Source of the DNA: Zingiber officinale
Lineage: Eukaryota; Streptophyta; Magnoliopsida; Zingiberales; Zingiberaceae
Assembly: GCF_018446385.1 (NCBI RefSeq)
Contig: NC_055986.1
Coordinates: 104,007,344 to 104,071,343 of the forward strand
DNA length: 64,000 bases
Direction: 5' to 3'
This document shows, one piece after another, positions 33,115 to 42,970 of this stretch. The notes beneath the pieces were generated by a model that was given only the letters and a program-made list of their open reading frames with translations, searched no databases and was not told where the DNA came from. The stretch's first letter is position 1. Every line of letters begins with the position of its first letter. Position numbers and translations under genes: made by a program.

Positions 33115-34590
33115 TGTTGGTGCAACATCCCTCAGGTCAAGGTTGACCTGGTTGACCAAGCTTGAGTCTTGGTTTGGGTTTCGATGTTTGACAATGCAAG
33201 GTTGATTGAAGAAGAGTCAAGTAGGTCAAGGATGACCGGATACTTGACTGGGAAGTCCTAACTGGTATGTTAGGCAGGAGGAAAATCCTGGTGAGTGAAG
33301 CCAGGTGAAAGACCTAGTGAGTGAAGCTAGGCAATTGGGAAGTCCTAGTGAGTGAAGCTAGGCAGGAGAAAAATCCTGGTGAGTGAAGCCAGGTGAAAGA
33401 CCTAGTGAGTGAAGCTAGGCAATTGGTAAAGTCCTGGTGAGTGAAGCCAGGCAAGAGAAATCTAGATGGGTCAAGGTTGACCAGACATCTGGTGAGAGTC
33501 CAAGTAGGTCAAAGGGATTGACCGGATACTTGGCACGAGAAAGAAAAGTCCAAGTAGGTCTTAGGGAGTGACCGGATACTTGGCAAGAAGAGAAAAGTCC
33601 AAGTGGGTCAAAGGGATTGACCAGACACTTGGTGAGAGAGTCCTAGCTGGTCAAGGGTGACCGAATTCTAGGTCTTATGTACCAACAAGTCATGGCTGAC
33701 TAGATGTTGGTTTAGGGGGCTTTGGGCTTGGTTTTGGGCAAAAACCAAGATCTGGATTGATCAGCCGATTGATCCAGCAGGTTTGGATTGATCCGTGGAT
33801 TGATCCAGCAGGTTTGGATTGATCCGTGGATTGATCCAGCAGATCTGGATCGATCCACCGATCGATCCGGTGAGTCCCCGAGAACAGAACCCCTTTGGAT
33901 CGATCCGTGGATCGATCCAGAGGTCCCAATCGATCAGTGGATCGATTGGGAGCCGCCGCTTCGCGATAAGCGCTGGATCGATCCGTGGATCGATCCAAGT
34001 TTTTCTAAAGAGCACCGATCGATCTGGATCGATCCAAAGCCTCCCCAATCGATTGGGAGCAATCCAATCGATTGGGATTCGACCGTTGGCGTCGTTTATA
34101 GCTGTTGGCGTGCGGTTCCTTCAGCAGATCTTCACCGATTCATTCCAGATTCATCACAGCTCCTCCCCAGCACTCTCTAAGCTCCTCACCGCCAGTTCTT
34201 GAAGGTTCTTGGAGGTTCATCCAAGTCAAGAGGCGAGTTGCAACGAGAAGAAGAAGAAGCTAGGGTTTTTACTGCATCTCTTGTAAGCTTTTGCTTATTC
34301 TTTACTACCCTTTCTTCTACTTGTATTGAGAGTCTTGTAGGGCTTCTCCGCCTTCGGTAGTTACTGAAAAGGAGTGTTTATTAGTGGAGGGTGTGTGTGT
34401 TGGTGTGGATCCTTGGATTAGTCACCTCTTGTGAGGTGGATACCAAGTAAACCAACCGTGTTAGCATTGTGTGATTGTTTCTTTGTATTTCCGCTGCACA
34501 TCTTTGAAGGAACAAGCACCGCCGAGCACCGAGCGAACGCGACGAGCTATTCCCCCCCCCCCCCCCCTCTAGCTACTTTTGGTCCTAACA
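33115..34590 (+). repeat. 5' LTR of the 33115-42763 element
   Basis: TGTTGGTGCAACATCCC to GGTCCTAACA. From 33224 to 33674 it carries hairpin units: arms AGTCAAGTA/TACTTGACT, CCAAGTA/TACTTGG and CCAAGTG/CACTTGG around GGTCAA/TTGACC. CCTAG/CTAGG and CCTGG/CCAGG units with a TGAGTGAAG loop are at 33283-33475. A GGATCGATCC palindrome cassette lies at 33755-34075, and a TATA-like TTTATAGC follows at about 34096. A C16 run is at 34552-34567. Confidence 0.93.
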
Positions 34591-34592
34591 AG

Positions 34593-34604
34593 TGGTATCA
34601 GAGC
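34593..34604 (+). promoter_or_regulatory. Primer binding site for tRNA-iMet
   Basis: TGGTATCAGAGC two bases after the LTR end. Confidence 0.94.
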
Positions 34605-34724
34605 AAGGCCGCTCTTCATCGGAATCATCGCCGGAAGGGTCAAGCATAACAAGAAAAGCTAGAGGGTGAAGAAGTTGAAGCAAATTCATCAAAAGTCAAA
34701 GATTTCAAGAAGCTCAACTTCAAG

Positions 34725-36497
34725 ATGCAATTCCAAGATGGACTTGGATTTGACACAAGGGTGGCTCCACCGTACACCTCCACGAGCTTCGATTCTTGGA
34801 AATCAAGAATCGAAAACTTTCTTATGATGGAGATAGAGCAATGGTTTGCTCTAATGGAAGGATTTGAAGCTCCAACAAACTCCAAGGGCAAGCTTCTCAA
34901 GAAAAGCAAATGGAGCTCGGAGCAAGTCCAAAGGTGCGATGCAAATGACAAAGTGACCAAGCTTTTGGTCAATTTATTGCCAAGCACCATCCTTTGCAAA
35001 ATTGGAGAATTTGAAGATGCAAAGGAATTATGGAGCAAATTGGCCAAGCTTCATGAAGAGATCCCCTCCACTGTACAAGAGCAAGAAGTATCCAGAGAGG
35101 GTGACTCTTTGGAGCAAGACCAAGAGGAGGACTCCGAGGTTGAGAGATGCTCAACCTCCGAAGAAGAGGAAATCCAAGAAGCTTCATCCTCAAAGGAATG
35201 CAACGAAGGGAACAAGGAGGGAGCATACTCCTTGTTTCATATTCAAGATGATGAAGCCTCCACCTCTAGGATTGAGGGGGAGCAATCCTTGGTGACGCCG
35301 GATCAAGAAGAAGGAGAAGTTTCTACATCCGGGTCAAGAGACGAAGAGGAGGAAGAAGATTCTACCTCCACAAGTCAAGAAAAATCAAATGGAGGAGAAT
35401 CAAGGTCCGATCAAGAGGAAGCTTCTACCTCCAGATCCAAAGGAAAAGATGCCACCCCTACAAGCAAAGGTATAAATATTTCAATTAATAATAAAAATCA
35501 TATTATATGCTTTGAGTGTAGGGAACATGGGCACTACAAGAGAAAGTGCCCTAAATTGGCCAAGAAGAAGGGCCAAGTGGCACAAAAAGGCAAGGTGAAG
35601 CCCAAGGAGATCATCCCCAACATAAAGAAGAGCAAGGAGCATATTATATGCTTCTCTTGCAATCAAAAGGGGCATTACCAAAGTCAATGCCCCAAGGGGA
35701 AGAAGGTGGTCAAGGGTCAAGGAGGCACTAGTCAAGGGGAAGCATCCAAGGTAAAGAAGAAGGTATCTTTTATTGAGCCTACCCCTTTACATTATGGTAA
35801 AAAGCATGATAGTTCTAATTTTTATCATTTTAATGCGATTTACCATAAGAATAGGAAGCATGAGGGCTTTAAGGAAAAGCATGTGGCCCTACATGCCAAA
35901 ACTACTCAACCTAAGGTTAGGAAGGTAGATGGACACTTGGGCAAGAACACTAAGGATAATAGATACAAGCCCAAAAACAAAAATGCTCATGGGTGTAATG
36001 AAAAATCAAAATCTAAGGATTTAATGATAGAAAATCAAGTCTTGAGATCAAGACTTGATAAAATGGAAAAGACCCTAAAAAGGATGGAAAATATCCTAAA
36101 AGGGCAAAATGAGCATAACCTAGGTTTAGGGGTACAAAAGTCATCCAATGGCCATAGAGGTTTGGGATACAAACCCAAAGCTAAAAGGGATGTGCCTAGT
36201 TATCATAGGGTTCCATATAGCTATGGAACAAACCCTAAGTCTAGAGGTCAAATCAAAGATACAAGGGAAGATATCCCTAGAAGTATCTTTGCAACCAAAG
36301 TGACTAAGAAAGTCACTAACAAGGTCACAAGGGAGGCTATCCCTAGAGTTGACCTAGAAAATGTGACCAAGGCTTCTAAGAAGCCCAACAAGGTCACTAG
36401 GAAGGTATCTAGGGAAGTTATCCCTACTGAGTACCTAGAGCATCCAAGGAGCACCAATAGGTGTTGGGTTCCTAGGAGCATTTTCTCTACCCCATAA
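34725..36497 (+). CDS. Retrotransposon Gag with two CCHC zinc knuckles
   Basis: 590 residues, intact. N-terminal gag domain (FDSWKSRIENFLMMEIEQWF, STILCKIGEFEDAKELWSKL), then a long acidic Ser/Glu/Thr region (about residues 115-245). The first knuckle is CFECREHGHYKRKC (near 35510) and the second is CFSCNQKGHYQSQC (near 35650). A basic tail has a possible coiled coil (MENQ/LRSRLDKMEKTLKRMENIL-like, near 36030-36110), and a KVTREAIPR / KVSREVIPT repeat closes the protein. It would package element RNA. It is the only ORF of the element, so mobility needs pol supplied in trans. Open frame and matching LTRs suggest recent activity. Confidence 0.93.
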   Translation: MQFQDGLGFDTRVAPPYTSTSFDSWKSRIENFLMMEIEQWFALMEGFEAPTNSKGKLLKKSKWSSEQVQRCDANDKVTKLLVNLLPSTILCKIGEFEDAKELWSKLAKLHEEIPSTVQEQEVSREGDSLEQDQEEDSEVERCSTSEEEEIQEASSSKECNEGNKEGAYSLFHIQDDEASTSRIEGEQSLVTPDQEEGEVSTSGSRDEEEEEDSTSTSQEKSNGGESRSDQEEASTSRSKGKDATPTSKGINISINNKNHIICFECREHGHYKRKCPKLAKKKGQVAQKGKVKPKEIIPNIKKSKEHIICFSCNQKGHYQSQCPKGKKVVKGQGGTSQGEASKVKKKVSFIEPTPLHYGKKHDSSNFYHFNAIYHKNRKHEGFKEKHVALHAKTTQPKVRKVDGHLGKNTKDNRYKPKNKNAHGCNEKSKSKDLMIENQVLRSRLDKMEKTLKRMENILKGQNEHNLGLGVQKSSNGHRGLGYKPKAKRDVPSYHRVPYSYGTNPKSRGQIKDTREDIPRSIFATKVTKKVTNKVTREAIPRVDLENVTKASKKPNKVTRKVSREVIPTEYLEHPRSTNRCWVPRSIFSTP

Positions 36498-38877
36498 ATG
36501 GGTTGGAGAGTGTCAACTCCGATTAGAAGGGTAGTTAACCCAACTTTGAGGAAATTGACACTCAAGGAGCATTTTCAAGGTTTTGTTAACCTTTGAAAAT
36601 GAAATGGAATTATTATTTACTCCTTGAAAGAGTAACATGTGTCTATTGGTGGAAAAATTGATTTTATCTTAAAATGGCACAAATTAGAAAAATATAAGAA
36701 ATACCAAGTTGGGACTTTGGTATTTTCTTAGTGCTACTCTTGTGGGAAAATGAAATATGCCAACATTTGAGGATATGTTTAATTTTTAAGTGGCATAAAC
36801 AAATCAAGAGAAATAAGAAATGTCAATTTAGGCTTTGGCATTTCTTTGAAGCATTTAGGGCAATCTAGGTTTAATATTTTAAATTAAAACAAGTGGTATC
36901 GTTTTAAATTAAAACAAGTGGTATCGTTTTAAGTTAAAACAAGTGGTATATTTTGAGTTTAGCTAAGTGATTAAGGATATTTGGATAGGTAATCTAGGTA
37001 TATTTTATTTATGCTAAACCTTGCCATGATTGTTTGCCCATCATATGCCATGACATCATGTCTATTTTTGAATTCATTGTTTTATTATGAAAAATCCAAA
37101 AATACCATGTCATGACATTCATACATCATGTAGTAATAGGATATTTTCTTTTGAAAATTATTTTCTTTTCATGTATGCCATAACATAATCATGCATTAAG
37201 TTTAATTCCTTGTAATTAAGGACGAATGGCATTTAACAACAATTATTGACAAGTGGCATCCTAGGTGGATGTCTAATATCTCTAGAATGCCTAGATAGAT
37301 ATGCATGATCCCTAGATTAGGGCAAAACCAAAATCTCACATCTCACAAGGACTATAAGGTGACTTGTACGTGTTTTAGTGTACATTAGATACAAGTGAGA
37401 TGTTAGGTAGATGAACAAAACTCAAGATGTTGATTTAGTGCATTCTTTTGAGTTTTAGGTTCATCAAAACACATAGTTATGTGTTTTCCCATCATTGGGA
37501 AAGCTAATGTACAAGTCATGTGCATTATGCCCAAGGAACATGATGGGATATTGGTTTTGAATTTTTTTTTAAAATGTTTTTGGAAAACCTTGGTGAAGGC
37601 TATCTTTTGATAGTAATCACCATTGAATAGTTAGACACAAACTTGAAGAAAACACTAAAGTTTTTGCAAGTTTTCAAGTTTGTGTCAATCTTTGAAAATA
37701 TGATGTATTTTCATAGAAAGCTATTTTTCCATGATTAAGTATGCCCTAAATAATGTCTACACGAAATTTCATGATTTTTGTAGAATTTTCTAGGGGTTTC
37801 TGAAGTTGACTGAAATGGAATTTCAGCAACTATCAGAGCTCCGATCGATCCATGGATCGATTGGAGTGCCCGAATCGATCCGTGGATCGATTCAGAAGGC
37901 AAGTCTCCCGCGAGCAGAAGCTCGCTGGATCGATCAGCCGATCGATCCAGGTAGTCTGAATCGATCAGTGGATCGATTCAGAAAGGTTCAATCGATTGGA
38001 ACCCAACTCCAATCGATCCAAGGTGCTGATTTTAGCTAGGAAGGCCTGATTTCAGCATTTTGAACCTGTTTTAGTCTACGTAACCATTCCAAACCCCTCA
38101 ATACACATTTGTGTACATAAAAAGGGTGTTTTCGTGTTGAAAACAAGGATAGATTGGTTAAGGAAGGCTAAGTTGAAGTTTAGGTTGAGATTTGTTTCAA
38201 ATTTTGAACATTTGAACCTCAAAACTTCTAAATTTGGGTTTCCTAAAGGTTTAGGGATTCCAAGTCATTGTTGGTGCAATGACAGAAGTTACCACCATGT
38301 CTTTAGGGGGAGGGACTCTTTAAAGACATGAAAAATTATTTTTCATGAACCTTGGAAGGTGGTTAACCTTCTTTAAAGAAAATGCTCATGGATGAGCTTT
38401 TGAACTTGAAATTGGGAGTGAATATCATCATTATTTCAAGTGGGAACTCAAGTGGTTAGAAAATATTCAAGGTTGGGTATTTGTCTACATTGAGGGAGAA
38501 GTTAAGGATAAATGAAGGGTATGGGACCTTCATTATCGTGTTGATCACAACGAGTGATGTTGTGAACAACGATGAACAACTCTTCAGGGGAAGAGTCGTC
38601 AACAAATGGATTTGTTGATGTGTAACCAAAATTGGGGCATGGGTTGATGTGTGTCCAAAGATGGGTTGATGTGTGCCAATAGGGGGAGAATGAAAGGACC
38701 TGTGAATGGGTGTAAGTTAGGCTTTCGTTACCTAGAGGGAGTGTGCCCTCTTAGGGGGAGAATGAAGGGCTTAACTTATGTATTCATTACCTAGTGGCAT
38801 GAAGAAGGTTTAGGCTATGGGATTAGCCTAACTTACATGTGGTATTGTAAGTGATAGTGTTGGTATTGCCAAACATC
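36498..38877. other. Non-coding internal region in place of pol
   Basis: 2.4 kb without protease, integrase or RT motifs. It has short direct repeats (AAACAAGTGGTATCGTTTTA, 36890-36955), a stray piece of the U3 palindrome cassette (37840-38030, GAATCGATCCGTGGATCG type) and small open frames without signatures. Confidence 0.8.
37840..38030 (+). repeat. U3-type ATCGAT palindrome cassette inside the internal region
   Basis: Contains GATCGATCCATGGATCGA, GCTGGATCGATCAGCCGATC and AATCGATCAGTGGATCGATT, as in the LTR U3 at 33755-34075, but no TATA box follows. Confidence 0.85.
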
Positions 38878-38891
38878 AAAAAGGGGGAGAT
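38878..38891 (+). promoter_or_regulatory. Polypurine tract
   Basis: AAAAAGGGGGAGAT directly before the 3' LTR. Confidence 0.94.
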
Positions 38892-41800
38892 TGTTGGTGC
38901 AACATCCCTCAGGTCAAGGTTGACCTGGTTGACCAAGCTTGAGTCTTGGTTTGGGTTTCGATGTTTGACAATGCAAGGTTGATTGAAGAAGAGTCAAGTA
39001 GGTCAAGGATGACCGGATACTTGACTGGGAAGTCCTAACTGGGATGTTAGGCAGGAGGAAAATCCTGGTGAGTGAAGCCAGGTGAAAGACCTAGTGAGTG
39101 AAGCTAGGCAATTGGGAAGTCCTAGTGAGTGAAGCTAGGCAGGAGAAAAATCCTGGTGAGTGAAGCCAGGTGAAAGACCTAGTGAGTGAAGCTAGGCAAT
39201 TGGTAAAGTCCTGGTGAGTGAAGCCAGGCAAGAGAAATCTAGATGGGTCAAGGTTGACCAGACATCTGGTGAGAGTCCAAGTAGGTCAAAGGGATTGACC
39301 GGATACTTGGCACGAGAAAGAAAAGTCCAAGTAGGTCTTAGGGAGTGACCGGATACTTGGCAAGAAGAGAAAAGTCCAAGTGGGTCAAAGGGATTGACCA
39401 GACACTTGGTGAGAGAGTCCTAGCTGGTCAAGGGTGACCGAATGCTAGGTCTTATGTACCAACAAGTCATGGTTGACTAGATGTTGGTTTAGGGGGCTTT
39501 GGGCTTGATTTTGGGCAAAAACCAAGATCTGGATTGATCAGCCGATTGATCCAGCAGGTTTGGATTGATCCGTGGATTGATCCAGCAGATCTGGATCGAT
39601 CCACCGATCGATCCGGTGAGTCCCCGAGAACAGAACCCCTTTGGATCGATCCGTGGATCGATCCAGAGGTCCCAATCGATCAGTGGATCGATTGGGACGC
39701 TGCTGCTTCGCGCGATAAGCGCTAGATCGATCCGTGGATAGATCCAGAAGTTTTTCCAGAGCACAGAGGCGCTCTGGATCGATCCGTGGATCGATCCAAA
39801 GCCTCCCCAATCGATTGGGAGCAATCCAATCGATTGGGATTCGACCGTTGGCGTCGTTTATAGCTGTTGGCGTGCGGTTCCTTCAGCAGATCTTCACCGA
39901 TTCATTCCAGATTCATCACAGCTCCTCCCCAGCACTCTCTAAGCTCCTCACCGCCAGTTCTTGAAGGTTCTTGGTGTTGGAGTGTATACTGAAAGCCTAA
40001 GCTTTGTAAACATTCATTATGAATAAAGAATCACATTTGGTCTAATTATCTACATTTATTTGTAGTTGTTCATTTAATTTATATTGTAGATAACATAGTA
40101 TGTGGTGTCACATACAGAAGATGATGTTATCAGTACCTTATAAATTATAAACAGTAGCTCACGACCAGAATGGAAAGGAACAAACCATTAGAAGGTCGTA
40201 GTGTAATTAGGTATTAGTTTATCTTGACTATATAATTACACTAGTACACTCAGAGTGTATTGAGTAGGACCATTTGAGGTCGTTCCTTTTATACTGACTT
40301 TATAAAGGAACAAAGACCTCAGTTATTATGGAAGTGTGTGCTCTTAATCCTAATATAATAACAAGCACATATGTTTGATATTTATTTCTTTAATTTATCA
40401 ATGGGTGAGATTTAGTTCGATGAATCAATAAACCCGATAAATTGAGAAATGGTATCACTCATAGTGTGTGTTGTTGATTATAGAAGGAAACTGTGCCCTA
40501 GTGATACTAGGTTGATAATGTCCTCAAGAGGAGCTCATAAAGATTGTCATGTTAAACCCTGCAGGTGGACTTAGTCCGACATGATAATAAGGTTGAGTGA
40601 TACTACTCTTGGACTTAGATATTAATTAAATGAGTTGTCAGTAACTCACTTAATTAGTGGACATTCGATATCTTAAACACAGGGAGACTAACACACTCAT
40701 AATAAGAAGGAGCCCAAAAATGTAATTTGGGATTGGTGCGGTAGTTCAATGATAGTTCTCTAGTGGAATGAATTATCATTGATAAAATTAAGTTTTGTGT
40801 TCGGGGCGAACATGGGATGCTTAATTTTATCGGGAGACCAAAACCAATTCCTCCTCTCAGTCCCTATCGTAGCCTCTTATTTATAGAGTACTATACCCAC
40901 ATATACCCACCTTCTATACCCACCTAAAGGGGGCCGGCCAAGCTAGCTTGGGAACCAAGCTAGGGCCGGCCTACGCTTGGGTGGCCGGCCCTAGCTTGAA
41001 CCCAAGCTAGTAGGGCCGGCCATAATTAATTAAAAAGAAAATTTAATTTTAATGTTTATTATTATGTGGAAGATTTAATTTAAAAGAGAATTAAAAATTA
41101 AAATATCTCTCTTGTAAAAGATTTACAAAAGATTAAAGAAAGAGATTAGATCTCTTTCCTTATTTGTAGATTGGAGAGATGTTTTATTTTCTCTTTAAAA
41201 TTATTCACATGTTAATAAAATTAAAATTATAGATATTTCCTTTTATTAACCATGAAGAGATTTTAAAGAGAAATTTTATTTTTTAAAATTTCCGGAAACA
41301 ATAAGGAAAGTTTTAATTGTTGATTGAAACTTGTCCAATTTGCTTCCTATTGATTTGGCCGGCCATCATTGTTTAATTGGGGAAATATTATTTTATTTTT
41401 CTCAATTAAATCATGTCAAGGAAATTAAGGAATATTTATTGTAATTAAATTTCCTAATTTACCTAGGCCAAGGAATATAAAAGAAGGGGTGAGGGTGCCT
41501 TCACAAGACACAACATCTATTATTCCTCTCCCTCTTTTGTTCCTTGGTGTGGCCGGCCATCATCTCCATCTCTTCCTCTTGTGGTGGCCGAACCTCTCCC
41601 TCTCCCTTGGAGTTCTTGTGGTGGCCGGATACTACTCGGTGAAGAAGAAGAAGAAGGAGAGAAAGCTAGTATCTCTTGGAGCTTGGTTAGTATTTTGGTT
41701 TTTCTCCTTGGTGAAGCTTTTCTTTTGTGGCCGAACCTTGCTTGGAGGAGAAGAAGGTGGTTGGTGGTTTCTCATCTTGGAAGATCGTTGCCCACACAAC

Positions 41801-42763
41801 GTCCGAGGTCAGAAGAGGAATACGGTAGAAGATCAAGAGGTTTTTTCTACAAGGTATAACTAGTAATTTCTATTTCCGCATCATGCTAGTTATTTATGGA
41901 AATAATACCAAATACAAGAGGCTTACGTTCTAGTATTTCAAATATGTTTTTCGAAGTTGTGTTCTTTTGTTTTCTTTCTTTTCCTTGTGATTTGATTGTT
42001 CTCTTTGGTTAACCTAAAGTTATTTTAGGAAATTAAATATTAGCTTTCTATTAAAGGTTTTGTCTAGTGGGTGGTGGTTGCTCCCATATCCAAGAAGGCC
42101 ATGTGCCTCGCCACGTCAGTACTGGGAACCTTTTATGGAAATTAATATTTAATGGAATTAATAACTTAAGGAGACTTGGGTCGAACGTGTTAAGTTCCGC
42201 AGGAGATCCAAGTCAAAACCTAAAAGAACAAATAGATTAAGTTTTGGATCAAACGTGTTAAGTTCCGCAGGAGATCCAAAATTTAATTTAAAAGAACACA
42301 TGGTAGCTAGGAAAAGGTTCAGACCTTTGTACAAAATTTTTGTACAGTGGAACCTATAGGTTTTCCGAGTAGCAACCAACACTTGGAGGTTCATCCAAGT
42401 CAAGAGGCGAGTTGCAACGAGAAGAAGAAGAAGCTAGGGTTTTTACTGCATCTCTTGTAAGCTTTTGCTTATTCTTTACTACCCTTTCTTCTACTTGTAT
42501 TGAGAGTCTTGTAGGGCTTCTCCGCCTTCGGTAGTTACTGAAAAGGAGTGTTTATTAGTGGAGGGTGTGTGTGTTGGTGTGGATCCTTGGATTAGTCACC
42601 TCTTGTGAGGTGGATACCAAGTAAACCAACCGTGTTAGCATTGTGTGATTGTTTCTTTGTATTTCCGCTGCACATCTTTGAAGGAACAAGCACCGCCGAG
42701 CACCGAGCGAACGCGACGAGCTATTCACCCCCCCCCCCCCTCTATCTACTTTTGGTCCTAACA
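38892..42763 (+). repeat. 3' LTR of the 33115-42763 element, split by a solo LTR
   Basis: Matches the 5' LTR except for small changes, such as one fewer 29-bp unit in the palindrome cassette (39530-39600), an improved CCTAGC/GCTAGG hairpin near 39420-39450 and a C13 run (42728-42740). It is interrupted at 39975-42381. Confidence 0.93.
39975..42381 (+). mobile_element. 2.4-kb solo LTR nested in the 3' LTR
   Basis: 2407 bp from TGTTGGAGTGTATACTG to AACCAACA with target duplication CTTGG (39970-39974 and 42382-42386). Removing it restores the host LTR. No primer site, polypurine tract or coding domain lies inside. A TATA motif (GAATATAAAAGAAGG, about 41473) and GGCCGGCC-rich stretches are present. 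Near the end a 26-base ACGTGTTAAGTTCCGCAGGA unit occurs twice (42186 and 42256). The orientation is a guess from the TATA. Confidence 0.9.
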
Positions 42764-42970
42764 ATTTATTTAAAATTAAGTCGTGTTTGCTTACCTTAGC
42801 ATCGGGAGTGCCCTCATGCAGTTCGATCAACTTTCCCCATAGCTCTTTGGCGCTTGAGAAGGGTTCTACTCTGTTGAGTTCCTTCTTTGTCAGCCCACAT
42901 TGTAGCATGCAGGTTGCTTTGACATTAGCTTCAACCTTCTTCTTTATGCTAGTGTCCAGTTGATGCATGA
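42764..42970 (-). pseudogene. Gag N-terminal half of the split minus-strand element
   Basis: Continues the gag broken at 33114: KVEANVKATCMLQCGLTKKE, then FSSAKELWGKLIELHEGTPD and SKHDLILNK. Homologous to 22250-22400. Reading frames that run on into the inserted LTR are chimeric and not real. Confidence 0.88.

Larger units (their letters stand above)
33115..42763 (+). mobile_element. Complete gag-only LTR retrotransposon with a nested solo LTR
   Basis: 9649 bp inserted in the gag of the minus-strand element, with a perfect target duplication ATTTA (33110-33114 and 42764-42768). It has a 5' LTR (33115-34590), iMet primer site, one long gag ORF, 2.4 kb of non-coding DNA, a polypurine tract and a 3' LTR (38892-42763). 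Subtracting the nested 2407-bp solo LTR and its target duplication leaves about 1460 bp of 3' LTR, against 1476 for the 5' LTR. No pol domain was found, so it is non-autonomous. Confidence 0.95.

Noticed and set aside
33690..34202. Overlapping open frames rich in Ile/Asp/Arg/Ser on both strands
   Set aside because: They come from the GGATCGATCC palindrome cassette of the LTR, which is self-complementary and stop-poor; the same frames recur at 39489-39964.
42555..42968. Minus-strand frame that looks like one gag protein
   Set aside because: Only the part from 42764 on is gag; the rest is read through the inserted LTR and is chimeric.
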